A stretch of DNA of 64,000 bases from Zobellia russellii (lineage in GTDB: Bacteria > Bacteroidota > Bacteroidia > Flavobacteriales > Flavobacteriaceae), in the NCBI RefSeq assembly GCF_018728565.1, contig NZ_JACSOI010000005.1, positions 62,001 to 126,000 on the forward strand, in the 5' to 3' direction. The translations under genes and the position numbers were made by a program. Shown here in pieces: positions 32,984 to 42,295 of the stretch (the first letter of the stretch is position 1; every line of letters starts with the position of its first letter). The notes beneath the pieces were generated by a model. That model ran no database searches, was not told the DNA's origin, and saw nothing but the letters and a program-made list of their open reading frames with translations.

Positions 32984-33601
32984 ATGGATATTAACCCCGC
33001 TAAAAATGAAACCATGGCATTTGTACTTTCAAGCATGATGGAATTGGGGAAAAGAGCCCCAGACTTTAAGTTGCGTGATACCGTATCAGGTAAGGTATTA
33101 ACTTTGGACAAACTAAAATCTGATGTAGCTACAGTTATTTTTTTTATCTGTAACCACTGCAGCTATGTACATCACATAAACCCAAAACTTGTAGAGGTTG
33201 CCAATAAATATCAAGCCCAAGGGGTACAATTTATTGCAATAAGCAGTAATGATATAAAGCAATTTCCCCAAGATGCCCCTGTATTTATGGCACAAATGGC
33301 CAACTATCATAAATACCCGTTTCCTTACCTCTATGACGAATACCAAGATGCAGCAATAAGTTATGGAGCGGAATGCAATCTTGATTTATTTGTTTTTGAT
33401 AGTGATTTGGCCTGTGTTTATACCGGCCGCTTTGATATGACCCGACCCAACATTCAACCAGCTACCGGAGCAGACCTTTCCGCTGCCTTGGATGCAATAT
33501 TAGCTGGAGAGGAAGTAGACTCCAACCAATATCCGAGCATGGGTTCTAGTATTGCATGGAAACGAGGAGTGCCTAGAAAGAACTTAGAAATGTATTACTA
33601 A
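32984..33601 (+). CDS. Thioredoxin-family redoxin (AhpC/TSA-like)
   Basis: Redoxin of 205 residues with the thioredoxin fold. IFFICNHCSYVHHINPKLVE near residue 58 carries the CxxC-like pair CNHC, with the strand VATVIFF before it. GAECNLDLFVFDSDLACVYTGRFD is conserved in this family of predicted peroxiredoxin/thiol-disulfide proteins. The family motif usually reads NHCPFVKH; here it is NHCSYVHH. Two starts are possible, ATG 32984 and 33014. No signal peptide, so it is cytosolic. Confidence 0.87.
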   Translation: MDINPAKNETMAFVLSSMMELGKRAPDFKLRDTVSGKVLTLDKLKSDVATVIFFICNHCSYVHHINPKLVEVANKYQAQGVQFIAISSNDIKQFPQDAPVFMAQMANYHKYPFPYLYDEYQDAAISYGAECNLDLFVFDSDLACVYTGRFDMTRPNIQPATGADLSAALDAILAGEEVDSNQYPSMGSSIAWKRGVPRKNLEMYY

Positions 33602-33611
33602 AACCACAAGT

Positions 33612-34508
33612 TTAAACTGTAGTGGTAGCGGAGCAATCGGTTCGTTTTAGCAACATATATTCTCCATTATTTTTAAACTGGCGTAAAGAAGTACCTGAGT
33701 AACGTTTGAAGGTTTTGGATAAATGGCTTACATCTGTAAAACCTAGGTCATCTGCTATCTGGGTAAGTGTGTAATCGGAATTCAACAAACGTATTTCTAC
33801 AAGTTTCAATTTTCCTTTAATGATGTATTCCCGAAGCGACATATTTACTTGTTTCTTGAAAAATTCACTTACATAGGTAGGGGACATCATGAAAACCTCT
33901 GCCAAATTCCCAACTTTCAGTAATTCCGGTTGGTCTATATGTTCATTGATATAGGTTAGCATTTTATTTATGCGATCATCAGTATTGTTCTTTAGTATTT
34001 CATAAAAGTTGCCCGCCTTAATGTTTCTAACGAGGATTTCCATAATACATACCATTAGACCTTTAACCAAGGCGATGGATTCGTTTCTGTAGGTCATGGA
34101 CTCCTGTAAAATCATGGTTGTCAAAATAGACAGGTGCTGCCTGTCCATCTCACTTTTAATAATATCGCCGGGTAATTGATTGTAATTACTAAGGATGTAA
34201 GAAGCTTCTTTAAACCATTCATTCCTTTCTTCCGAGTTTCGTTTTCCGCTTTTAAAAAAAGAGTCTGTAAACTTTAGAAATACAAATTTTGTAGGTTTTT
34301 CAATGGTAAAAGAATGACATCTTAATGGTGGAAGTAAAAAGATACTTCCCTTGCTGTAGCTGTGATGGTTATAGTTAATGCACTGTGTACCTTCACCATC
34401 TCTAATGAGAACTAGTTCAAAAAAATTATTCTTAACAGGCCGTTGTTTCCACTCTATTAATTCAATTTCTTGTATTTCAAAAGGTTTTTTTGCTTCTAGT
34501 ATTTGCAT
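33612..34508 (-). CDS. AraC family transcriptional regulator
   Basis: AraC-type regulator of 298 residues: an N-terminal cupin-like sensing domain (about 1-160) and a C-terminal double helix-turn-helix (about 190-290) with LKVGNLAEVFMMSPTYVSEFF and LTQIADDLGFTDVSHLSKTFKRYSG. It is a paralogue of the regulator at 41307: both share KLKLVE-RL and the GFTD-SHL-KTF segments in the DNA-binding part. It is not divergent from the genes of the redox island but lies beside them. A leftward box TATTTTTG (34534-34527) precedes its start. Confidence 0.92.
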   Translation of the reverse strand: MQILEAKKPFEIQEIELIEWKQRPVKNNFFELVLIRDGEGTQCINYNHHSYSKGSIFLLPPLRCHSFTIEKPTKFVFLKFTDSFFKSGKRNSEERNEWFKEASYILSNYNQLPGDIIKSEMDRQHLSILTTMILQESMTYRNESIALVKGLMVCIMEILVRNIKAGNFYEILKNNTDDRINKMLTYINEHIDQPELLKVGNLAEVFMMSPTYVSEFFKKQVNMSLREYIIKGKLKLVEIRLLNSDYTLTQIADDLGFTDVSHLSKTFKRYSGTSLRQFKNNGEYMLLKRTDCSATTTV

Positions 34509-34840
34509 AACATACGCTATCTACTTCAAAAATACAAAATTGTGCCCACACGGTCATTGACTTTAACTTAAATAACCTTTAAAAATACATATTGTTCAGG
34601 TTAAATCGAGTGAAAAACGGATTGTGGTATCACACTAGCTAACTTAGGTTTCATTTCCATGTATAATGAATACTTGTAAACTGAGCATTCAAAATGTATT
34701 TAGGCTAGGAAAAGTCCATGATTAAAGAGATGACCGTGACCTAAATAATTGAAGAAGTAATCTACTATTTTCTTCAGCTAATCTTGAATTTAGACAACGG
34801 AATTAAGGAAATTTTAAGGCTTTTGAGCTCCAAAACCTCG
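34509..34840. other. Intergenic region between the AraC gene and the nitroreductase promoter
   Basis: AT-rich stretch with the leftward AraC promoter box at 34527-34534 and no other recognised element before the rightward promoter that begins at 34842. Confidence 0.5.
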
Positions 34841-34841
34841 G

Positions 34842-34901
34842 TTTTTACCAACATCCCCTTTTATTATACTCTAAAATGAACGAGGTACACACTTAAATTT
34901 G
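34842..34901 (+). promoter_or_regulatory. AraC-type promoter of the nitroreductase operon (copy 1 of 3)
   Basis: TTTTTACCA with its A at 34847 lies 47 bases upstream of TAAATTTG (34894-34901). A second TACT has its A at 34868, 21 bases later. The same spacing (47, and 21 between the units) is found at 42196/42217/42243, and the 47-base spacing at 44398/44445. The unit is a likely activator site, and the start codon follows at 34935. Confidence 0.7.
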
Positions 34902-34934
34902 CATCAACAAAACAACAGACATAAAATATATAAA

Positions 34935-35609
34935 ATGAGCACACCTAACATTGCCAAAGAAGACATACTGAACGCTTTTAATTATAGACACGCTACTAAG
35001 GAATTTGATGCTAACAAAACCATTTCTGATGCGGATATGAAATTTATCTTAGAAACGGCACATTTATCGCCCAGTTCATTTGGTTTTGAACCTTGGCATT
35101 TTGTGGTGGTGCAAGATAAAGAGTTAAGAGAGCTTTTAAAACCTGTTGCTTGGGGCGCACCTTTAAAATTAGATACTGCCAGCCACTTTGTTTTAGGTTT
35201 GGCAATGAAAGCGCCTATGGTAAAGCATAATGCCCCTTATATAGAGCATATGATGAAAGAGGTAAAACAAATGCCTGCCGAAGTTATAGAAATGTATTCT
35301 AAATTTTACAGGGAATTTCAAGAGCGCGATTTTAATCTGGATACTGATAAAAAGTTATTCGATTGGTCTTCTAAGCAAACCTATATCGCATTGGGTAATA
35401 TGATGACATCAGCGACATTAACAGGCATAGATTCTTGCCCAATTGAAGGATTTCATCAAGAAAAAGCAGAGGCTTTATTACAAGAGAAATTTGGAATTGA
35501 TACCGATAAATACGGACTAGCTTTTATGGCCGCCTTTGGATATAGAAAAGCTGACCCAGAGTTTCCTAAATCTAGAAGAGATTTTGATGACATTGTAACT
35601 TGGAAGTAA
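34935..35609 (+). CDS. NAD(P)H-dependent nitroreductase family protein
   Basis: FMN nitroreductase-family protein of about 224 residues. NYRHATKEFDANKTISDADMKFI (in parts) and AHLSPSSFGFEPWHFVVVQD carry the FMN phosphate contacts, and AALGNMMTSATLTGIDSCPIEGF the second block. ATG 34935 is chosen over a TTG 36 bases upstream that sits inside the -7 box. It is the first gene of an operon with an MDR reductase and a DUF4437 protein. The paralogue at 25853 belongs to the TetR operon. Confidence 0.88.
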   Translation: MSTPNIAKEDILNAFNYRHATKEFDANKTISDADMKFILETAHLSPSSFGFEPWHFVVVQDKELRELLKPVAWGAPLKLDTASHFVLGLAMKAPMVKHNAPYIEHMMKEVKQMPAEVIEMYSKFYREFQERDFNLDTDKKLFDWSSKQTYIALGNMMTSATLTGIDSCPIEGFHQEKAEALLQEKFGIDTDKYGLAFMAAFGYRKADPEFPKSRRDFDDIVTWK

Positions 35610-35636
35610 GGACAAGTTCACTTAAAAATCACATTT

Positions 35637-36644
35637 ATGAAAGCAATAGGATATAAAGAAAATCTTCCGGCAACAGATGTTAATTCGCTTCAAGACATAG
35701 AAGTAGTAACGCCTAGAGCAACTGGTAAAGATATTTTAGTTGAAGTAAAAGCCATTTCTGTAAACCCTGTAGATTATAAAATTAGAGCCAATAGACCAGC
35801 TTCAGATGGAGAATGGAGTGTTATTGGTTGGGATGCTACAGGTGTTGTTAAGGAAGTGGGAGAAGATGTATCTCTTTTTAAAGTAGGTGATGAAGTTTGG
35901 TATGCTGGTGATTTAAACCGGCAAGGTAGTAATGCCCAATATCAGTTGGTTGATGAACGTATTGTAGGTAAAAAACCTGCAAGTTTATCGTTTGCAGAAG
36001 CCGCTGCCTTACCATTAACCACCCTTACAGCTTACGAAATGCTGTTTCATAGACTAGAGGTTTCTAAAGATGAAGCCAACAAATCTATTTTGGTTATTGG
36101 TGCTGCTGGTGGCGTGGGTTCTATTTTGGTACAACTGGCTAAAAAGCTTACAAAATTGAATATTATTGGTACCGCTTCTAGAGAAGAAACAACTTCGTGG
36201 TTAAAAGAATTGGGTGCAGATACGGTAATTAATCACAGAAATAAGCTTAGTGATGAATTTGAAAAATACCACTTGCCAGCACCAGAGTATGTGGTGAGTT
36301 TAAATGCTACGGAACATCACGTAGATGAAATTGCTAAACTGATTAAACCACAAGGGAAATTCGGATTTATAGATGACCCAAAATCATTAAACGTGATGCC
36401 TTTTAAAGGTAAAGCGGTTTCTACACACATTGAGTTAATGTTTACGCGCTCTATGTTCCAGACCGATGATATGATAGAGCAACACAATATCTTAAACGAA
36501 GTTTCTGAGCTTATAGACAACGGAACAGTAAGAACCACATTGGGAGAAAACTTTGGAGCAATAAATGCTGAAAATCTTAGAAAAGCTCATGCTTTCTTAG
36601 AGACAGGAAAAGCAAAAGGTAAAATTGTTTTAGAAGGATTTTAG
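35637..36644 (+). CDS. Zinc-type alcohol dehydrogenase-like MDR reductase
   Basis: MDR-family reductase of 335 residues of the ZADH1/quinone reductase type. It lacks a structural-zinc Cys cluster. The NADP loop is VIGAAGGVGSILVQLAKKL near residue 153, and AVGWDATGVVKEVGED-like residues (IGWDATGVVKEVG) precede it. NPVDYKIRA at about residue 42 is a landmark. It lies 27 bases after the nitroreductase and 28 before the DUF4437 gene, so the three form one operon. Confidence 0.9.
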   Translation: MKAIGYKENLPATDVNSLQDIEVVTPRATGKDILVEVKAISVNPVDYKIRANRPASDGEWSVIGWDATGVVKEVGEDVSLFKVGDEVWYAGDLNRQGSNAQYQLVDERIVGKKPASLSFAEAAALPLTTLTAYEMLFHRLEVSKDEANKSILVIGAAGGVGSILVQLAKKLTKLNIIGTASREETTSWLKELGADTVINHRNKLSDEFEKYHLPAPEYVVSLNATEHHVDEIAKLIKPQGKFGFIDDPKSLNVMPFKGKAVSTHIELMFTRSMFQTDDMIEQHNILNEVSELIDNGTVRTTLGENFGAINAENLRKAHAFLETGKAKGKIVLEGF

Positions 36645-36672
36645 ACTCTATGAGTCAAATAAATTAAGCAAA

Positions 36673-37512
36673 ATGAAAAATATATTATCAATTTTAGCTG
36701 TAACGGCTGTATTTGCAAGTAACAAGATAACTGCACAAACACCAACAACAGACGACATTAAGTCTGTAAATGAAGTGGTAACCGCAGATAATGTAGAATG
36801 GGGCTGGTTAAACCCATTACGAGGCGATAAAAGTCCGGCTGCAGGAAAACTTTGGGGCAATAGAACTAAAAACGAACCAGCGGGATTTTTGGTGAAATTC
36901 AAAAAAGGATTTTCGTCACCACCACATATTCACAATATAACTTATAGAGGTGTAGTAATTAAGGGATTGTTACATAATGATGATGAAAATGCAGAAAAAC
37001 AATGGCTACCAGCAGGTTCTTATTGGCAACAGCCAGCGGGAGAAGCGCATATTACCGCTGCTGACGGTGAAGAAAATTTAGCTTTTTTAGACATTCAAGA
37101 AGGTCCGTATTTGGTAAAACCAACATCAGAAGCTTTTGATAATGGCGAAAGACCTGTAAATGTTGATAAAACAAACTTGGTTTGGTTAAATGCTAACGAC
37201 ATCCAATGGGTTTCTGAAAAGAGCAATGTAGAAACCGCATTTTTATGGGGAAGTCACAAAGAAAATCAATTACGTGCCACGCTATTAAAATTGCCTGCAG
37301 GCTTCAACGGAAGCATAAAAAATTTGAGTCCAAACTTTAGAGCGGTTATAATTTCCGGAGGATTAACACATCAGTTTTCTAAAAAAAACGCTAAAGCTGA
37401 TTTACAACCTGGCTCTTATTTTGGTGCAGAAGAGAATGCGATTTCTTTTATTTCAACAGAAAAGGAAACAGTGCTGTATATAAGAAGTAACGGTGATTTT
37501 GAAGTTAAATAA
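36673..37512 (+). CDS. DUF4437 cupin-like secreted protein
   Basis: 279-residue protein with a Sec signal peptide (about 1-22, ending ITAQ). Two cupin-like halves can be seen: PPHIHNITYRGVVIKGLLHN (His-rich metal site) with PAGSYWQQPAGEAHITAADG in the first, and LPAGFNGSIKNLSPNFRAVII in the second. It matches the DUF4437 pattern. The function is unknown; it could bind metal in the periplasm. It is the last gene of the nitroreductase operon. Confidence 0.83.
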   Translation: MKNILSILAVTAVFASNKITAQTPTTDDIKSVNEVVTADNVEWGWLNPLRGDKSPAAGKLWGNRTKNEPAGFLVKFKKGFSSPPHIHNITYRGVVIKGLLHNDDENAEKQWLPAGSYWQQPAGEAHITAADGEENLAFLDIQEGPYLVKPTSEAFDNGERPVNVDKTNLVWLNANDIQWVSEKSNVETAFLWGSHKENQLRATLLKLPAGFNGSIKNLSPNFRAVIISGGLTHQFSKKNAKADLQPGSYFGAEENAISFISTEKETVLYIRSNGDFEVK

Positions 37513-37694
37513 TGATGAAAGGGATATACTTTTTACATCCCTAGGAGTATTGGGTTAAAATAGAATCAAAGCAAATTTATGAGTTACGTCCAATTCTAGG
37601 TCACACTCAAATTACTTTGAACGGGTTTTTATTATTTACGACGAATAAAGTGAATTGTTTATGGAAAGCCTGACGATATATTAGCAATAAGTTA

Positions 37695-39287
37695 ATGAAG
37701 GTTTTACCTTTGCATGCTTTAGAAAAAGATATAATGAAAGAGCCCTTATTTGAAATACAGGAAAAGAAAACGGATAAAGAACTATATAGTTACCAGCAAG
37801 GTGCCATTAGTCGAATATTCGAAAAATTCGATAATGAAAGAGATGACTACCACTTATTGTATCAATTACCTACTGGAGGCGGAAAGACTGTTATTTTCTC
37901 GGAAATAGTCCGTCAATACCTTAAAAATCACTCAAAAAAGGTCTTGGTGATGACCCATCGTGTAGAACTTTGTAATCAGACCTCAAAAATGCTTACTAGT
38001 TTTGGGGTGATAAATAAAGTAGTCAACAGTAAGGCCAATCTAGACGACCAAGAACGTTATAACTGCTATGTGGCCATGGTGGAAACCTTAAATAATAGGC
38101 TTAATGATGGTATATTGGATATCTCTGATGTTGGTTTGGTCATTGTAGATGAGGCCCATTATAATTCCTTTACAAAACTGTTCAAGTTTTTTGAAAATTC
38201 TTTTGTTCTTGGGGTAACAGCAACACCTTTGAGTTCCAATAAGGACTTACCCATGAATAGCAATTACGATGAGTTAATTCCTGGGGAATCCATAGAAAAC
38301 TTAATAGAAAACGACTTTTTGGCCAGGGCGGAAACTTTTCAGTATGATATGGGATTGACTTCTTTGGAAGTAGGTTCCAACGGGGATTACACGGTTAAAT
38401 CTTCTGCGGACCTGTATACAAGTCCGTCTATGTTGAACAAACTGCTGGAAGCTTATACCAAGCATTCCAAAGGGAAAAAGACGTTGATATTCAACAATGG
38501 TATTGAAACTTCAATTCAGGTATATCATACTTTTAGAAATGCGGGATTGCCCATTATGCATTTGGATAATACTGCCACAAAAAAACAACGAAAACAAATT
38601 TTAAAATGGTTTCATGATACTCCGGATGCCATATTAACATCCGTAAGTATTCTAACCACTGGTTTTGATGAACCCACTATAGATACCATTATCCTTAACA
38701 GGGCCACAAAATCTTTAACATTGTATTACCAAATGATCGGTAGAGGTTCACGAGTATTGAACAACAAATCCAAATTTACCGTAATTGATCTTGGTAATAA
38801 TATTTATCGTTTTGGCCCATGGGGTGCGGACTTAGATTGGGAGGCTATTTTTAAATCGCCTAATTTCTATATAGACCGTATTAAGGATGATGAGGAAATT
38901 GAAGGTAGTTTTAAACATGAGTTGGCAGATGACATTAAATCTGAATTTTCAAAATCCAAAGACACTTATTTAGATATTAAGGCTTTATATAAAGATGCCA
39001 CCTTTTCGGGGCAATCTTCTAAAGTGGTACTGGAAAAATCCATCGAGCAACATGCTTACATCTGCATAGAAAACAGTGAGGATTTATACGACGCTCTTGC
39101 CCTAGCAAAATTACTTAAAGGAGATATAGATAATAGGATACAGGTATATAGCAAATGTATAAGTAAAAGCACCTATAATTTTATAAGCTGGCTAAAACTG
39201 GATTATCAGAAAAAGCTGAACACATATCTTCGGGAAAACTTTGATTCCGTTTTTGAACAAATTCATGGTCATCCGCCAGAAGATTAA
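37695..39287 (+). CDS. SF2 DEAD/DEAH-box helicase
   Basis: Superfamily 2 helicase of 530 residues. Motif I is LPTGGGKTVIFSEI near residue 56, motif II VDEAHYNSF near residue 153, motif III GVTATPL, and motif VI QMIGRGSR near residue 345. The shape resembles RecQ/UvrB-type type-III-restriction helicases but no endonuclease domain is present. Residues from about 400 on are unrecognised and acidic. A second in-frame ATG at 37734 (MKEPLFEI) may be the true start. The gene lies 182 bases after the DUF4437 gene. Confidence 0.87.
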   Translation: MKVLPLHALEKDIMKEPLFEIQEKKTDKELYSYQQGAISRIFEKFDNERDDYHLLYQLPTGGGKTVIFSEIVRQYLKNHSKKVLVMTHRVELCNQTSKMLTSFGVINKVVNSKANLDDQERYNCYVAMVETLNNRLNDGILDISDVGLVIVDEAHYNSFTKLFKFFENSFVLGVTATPLSSNKDLPMNSNYDELIPGESIENLIENDFLARAETFQYDMGLTSLEVGSNGDYTVKSSADLYTSPSMLNKLLEAYTKHSKGKKTLIFNNGIETSIQVYHTFRNAGLPIMHLDNTATKKQRKQILKWFHDTPDAILTSVSILTTGFDEPTIDTIILNRATKSLTLYYQMIGRGSRVLNNKSKFTVIDLGNNIYRFGPWGADLDWEAIFKSPNFYIDRIKDDEEIEGSFKHELADDIKSEFSKSKDTYLDIKALYKDATFSGQSSKVVLEKSIEQHAYICIENSEDLYDALALAKLLKGDIDNRIQVYSKCISKSTYNFISWLKLDYQKKLNTYLRENFDSVFEQIHGHPPED

Positions 39288-39366
39288 TTTAGTTTAAGAT
39301 GAAATGTAAGTGGTAAGTATCAAGTTCTTTCGCTAAATTTATAGAACTCCATAAAAAGAAGTTAGT

Positions 39367-39636
39367 ATGCGACAAAAATCTTGCGACCACATAAAAGCCA
39401 TTTCCAAGATTAAAACTGCTACTGAGCGTGTTTGTGAGGAATGTATTAAGCTGGGCGATGGCTGGGTGCATTTGCGCACATGTCAAGAATGTGGTGTAAC
39501 ACTTTGTTGTGACGATTCTAAAAATAAACATGCTACGGCTCATTTTCAGGCAACCAAGCATCCGGTTATAAATTCGGCAGAACCTAATGAAAAATGGTTT
39601 TGGTGTTATCTTGATAATGCTTTTGCAACCTATTAA
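39367..39636 (+). CDS. UBP-type zinc finger protein
   Basis: Small 89-residue protein with the UBP zinc finger fold: CDHIKAISKI, CEECIKLGDGWVHLRTC, CGVTLCCDDS and HATAHFQATKHPVI give the expected pattern of Cys and His ligands. In eukaryotes this domain binds the ubiquitin C-terminus; bacterial copies are common beside flavoproteins. The flavoprotein gene follows after 12 bases, so the two are co-transcribed. Its role in the pair is unknown. Confidence 0.87.
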   Translation: MRQKSCDHIKAISKIKTATERVCEECIKLGDGWVHLRTCQECGVTLCCDDSKNKHATAHFQATKHPVINSAEPNEKWFWCYLDNAFATY

Positions 39637-39648
39637 ACCAAACCAATT

Positions 39649-41292
39649 ATGATCGATCCAAAATTTCCTGAATTAACTAATTTTCAGGTAGAAAAACTTA
39701 AGAAGTACGGTGAAATAGAGTTCTATAAGGAGCCAACGGTCGTTTTGGATTTTGGAGACCGGCATTATGATTTTTTTGTGGTGCTTACTGGCGGAATCAG
39801 AATTATAGACCCTGATAAAAAAGATGAAAATATTGCCATTCATACCAGGCATCAATTCTCAGGTTCAAGTAGTATTCTCTCACATAGAGCCGTTGGGGTT
39901 TGCGGTGAAACCTTGGCAAATACCCAGCTTATAAGAATAAGTCCTGATAATCTAAAAAGTGCCATTGCCAAATTCAGTGATATTAGCGATGTACTTCTGA
40001 ATGCATTTTTATTGCGTGAAGACGCGCTGAAAAACAACGTTCAGGGTATTAAACTCATTGGTTCTGAACACTCCAATGAAACCTACGCTATCCGTGATTT
40101 CATGGATAAGAATGATATTTGGTACAATTTTATTGATTCTGATAAGGAAGACGGATTGGTGCAGCTATTGGAAACTTTCAATTTAAAAGAATCTGACCTG
40201 CCTGTTTTAATCAATAGTCAGAATGAGATTTCCGTTCGCCCATCCATAGATGAAATTGGTACGTGTACCGGTGTTAGATTACAATTGGATGATGATATTT
40301 ATGATGTTCTAGTGGTAGGTGCTGGTCCCGCTGGTTTGGCTGCTAGTGTTTATGGCGCTTCAGAGGGCTTAAAAGTGTTGACCATAGACAGTAATTCCCC
40401 TGGCGGACAAGCCGGTAAAAGTTCTAAAATTGAGAATTATCTAGGGTTTCCTACCGGAATTTCAGGACGTGACCTTGCCAATAATGGCTACATACAGGCA
40501 CAAAAATTTGGTTGTACCATATCCGTGCCGCATAGGGTAGAGGGCATAGCGCGCAAAGATGGTTATTACGAAGTTAATTCTAACAACACATCTATATTAA
40601 AGGCTAAAACGGTCATTGCAGCAACAGGTGCGGCGTATAGAAGACTGCCTTTAGAAGGTATTGAAAAATTTGAAGGTTCCGGAGTGTACTACAGCGCCAC
40701 TTCAATGCACGCCAATATGTGTAAAAACAGCGAAATAGGTATTGTGGGCGGCGGTAACTCCGCAGGTCAGGCGGCATTGTTTTTAGCAAACCATGCGCAT
40801 AAAGTATATGTAATTATCAGAAACGAGGATATTGGCGCAAAAATGAGCGATTACCTTGTTCAGCGAATTTTCGCATGTGATAATATTGAAGTTTTAACAG
40901 GTAGTAATGTCGTTAAGGTTGACGGCGATACGTATTTGGAAAAGGTAGAAATCGAACAAAACGATGCTTTAGTAGAAAACAACATTAATTACCTATTTAC
41001 TTTTGTTGGCGCAAAACCGTGTACGGAGTGGTTAGACAATATTATAGATACGGATGCTAAAGGCTTTGTACACACAGGGCTCACTATTTGCGATAATGCT
41101 TTAAATGGCGAATCGGTATTCAAACATAGAAAGCCTTACACTTTTGAAACCAGTTTACCCGGACTTTTTGCTGTTGGCGATGTACGTTCCGGGTCGGTTA
41201 AACGTGTAGCTTCGGCAGTAGGTGAAGGGTCTATTGTAGTTAGTGACATCCATAAATTTTTAGCGCTTGAAACCGAAGCAAAAATTATATAG
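39649..41292 (+). CDS. Fusion of cyclic nucleotide-binding-like domain, thioredoxin-like domain and TrxR-like flavoprotein
   Basis: 547-residue fusion. Residues about 1-130 resemble a cNMP-binding domain (VVLTGGIRIIDPDKK and HRAVGVCGET), though the phosphate-binding Glu pattern looks degenerate. About 140-210 is a glutaredoxin-like fold with no CxxC (AIRDFMDKNDIWYNFIDSD, DLPVLIN). From 220 on is a thioredoxin reductase-like flavoprotein: VVGAGPAGLAASVYGASEG near residue 222, IGIVGGGNSAGQAALFL near residue 363, GLFAVGDVRSGSVKRVASAVGEG near the end. The usual CxxC of TrxR is absent. It is co-transcribed with the zinc finger protein and 14 bases before an AraC gene. Confidence 0.9.
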   Translation: MIDPKFPELTNFQVEKLKKYGEIEFYKEPTVVLDFGDRHYDFFVVLTGGIRIIDPDKKDENIAIHTRHQFSGSSSILSHRAVGVCGETLANTQLIRISPDNLKSAIAKFSDISDVLLNAFLLREDALKNNVQGIKLIGSEHSNETYAIRDFMDKNDIWYNFIDSDKEDGLVQLLETFNLKESDLPVLINSQNEISVRPSIDEIGTCTGVRLQLDDDIYDVLVVGAGPAGLAASVYGASEGLKVLTIDSNSPGGQAGKSSKIENYLGFPTGISGRDLANNGYIQAQKFGCTISVPHRVEGIARKDGYYEVNSNNTSILKAKTVIAATGAAYRRLPLEGIEKFEGSGVYYSATSMHANMCKNSEIGIVGGGNSAGQAALFLANHAHKVYVIIRNEDIGAKMSDYLVQRIFACDNIEVLTGSNVVKVDGDTYLEKVEIEQNDALVENNINYLFTFVGAKPCTEWLDNIIDTDAKGFVHTGLTICDNALNGESVFKHRKPYTFETSLPGLFAVGDVRSGSVKRVASAVGEGSIVVSDIHKFLALETEAKII

Positions 41293-41306
41293 TACTTTTA
41301 AGCCCT

Positions 41307-42173
41307 ATGCCACGTACCATAATCGAAAATATTGTAATTCAAGAATACAAAGACCAAACCTTTTTTGAGTTTTGTAAGTATACTACCATCAGGTTTTTTG
41401 AGATTGTGTATTTTGAAAAGGGTAGCGGCACCATAAAGATTAATGGGAAAACGGTAAACTATTCGGCTAACAGCATCTTTGTTTTTGTACCAGATGATAT
41501 TTATATCGTAAACCCAGAATCGGCAACTACCACCATTGCCATAAAATTCTTGAAAAGCTTTTTTAAGGGAGATGCACCACAAAATGCAAATCTTCCGGTG
41601 AACGATTGGTTTCGTAAAATTGAAGGGATTTTAAACAGTGAAAGTCATCAATTACGTGAAATGCGTTTTGAAACCGAATCGGATAAAATTCACTTGATTT
41701 CTTTAATTAAAATGGTGGCTGCAGAAAACGATAAAAAGAAATCATACGACCTGTTTATCATTCAAAATTCACTTTCTGTAATTCTTCACCTTATTGCCCG
41801 TAACATTCAGTTTTTAAATGCTGATATGAGTGCCAAAATAGTGGAGTCCTCCAAAATTCAGCAAATCATCAACTTTATTCACGCCAATATTTACAATCCG
41901 GAATTGCTGACCACCAAAAACTTGGCAGAAGAGTTTCATATGGCGGACAATTATATCAGTGAATATTTTAAAAAACATACTGATGTATCGCTAAAAAAGT
42001 ACATTCTTAACTACAAATTAAAACTAGTAGAAACCCGATTAAAATATACGGATCTGCAGTTCTCAGAGATTGCAATGGAATTAGGCTTTACAGATTCTAG
42101 TCACCTTAACAAGACCTTCCAAAGTTATAAGGGGATGACTATTGGTGCTTATAAGGCAAGTATTTCCCAATAA
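41307..42173 (+). CDS. AraC family transcriptional regulator
   Basis: AraC-type regulator of 288 residues: N-terminal sensing domain (KGSGTIKINGKTVNYSANSIFVF, seen in parts) and a C-terminal double helix-turn-helix (LTTKNLAEEFHMADNYISEYF, FSEIAMELGFTDSSHLNKTF). It is a paralogue of the regulator at 33612. It starts 14 bases after the flavoprotein fusion and is probably in the same operon. It is the best candidate to bind the shared TTTTTAC promoters, one of which lies only 17 bases downstream of its stop. Confidence 0.92.
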   Translation: MPRTIIENIVIQEYKDQTFFEFCKYTTIRFFEIVYFEKGSGTIKINGKTVNYSANSIFVFVPDDIYIVNPESATTTIAIKFLKSFFKGDAPQNANLPVNDWFRKIEGILNSESHQLREMRFETESDKIHLISLIKMVAAENDKKKSYDLFIIQNSLSVILHLIARNIQFLNADMSAKIVESSKIQQIINFIHANIYNPELLTTKNLAEEFHMADNYISEYFKKHTDVSLKKYILNYKLKLVETRLKYTDLQFSEIAMELGFTDSSHLNKTFQSYKGMTIGAYKASISQ

Positions 42174-42189
42174 ATTACCATTTACCTCT

Positions 42190-42250
42190 TTTTTTACTAA
42201 AAGCCCTTTGTTTTTTACTTATCCAGAGCTTGAGTGCCTAGGTAACTTTG
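42190..42250 (+). promoter_or_regulatory. AraC-type promoter of the crotonase/MDR unit (copy 2 of 3)
   Basis: TTTTTTACTAAAA has its A at 42196, and a second TTTTTTACT its A at 42217, 21 bases later. TAACTTTG follows at 42243-42250, so the first A is 47 bases and the second 26 bases before it, the same as at 34847/34868/34894. The start codon is at 42296. Confidence 0.75.
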
Positions 42251-42295
42251 TACTGTATTAATAACAGAACAATAATTAACCAAAAACTCAATACT

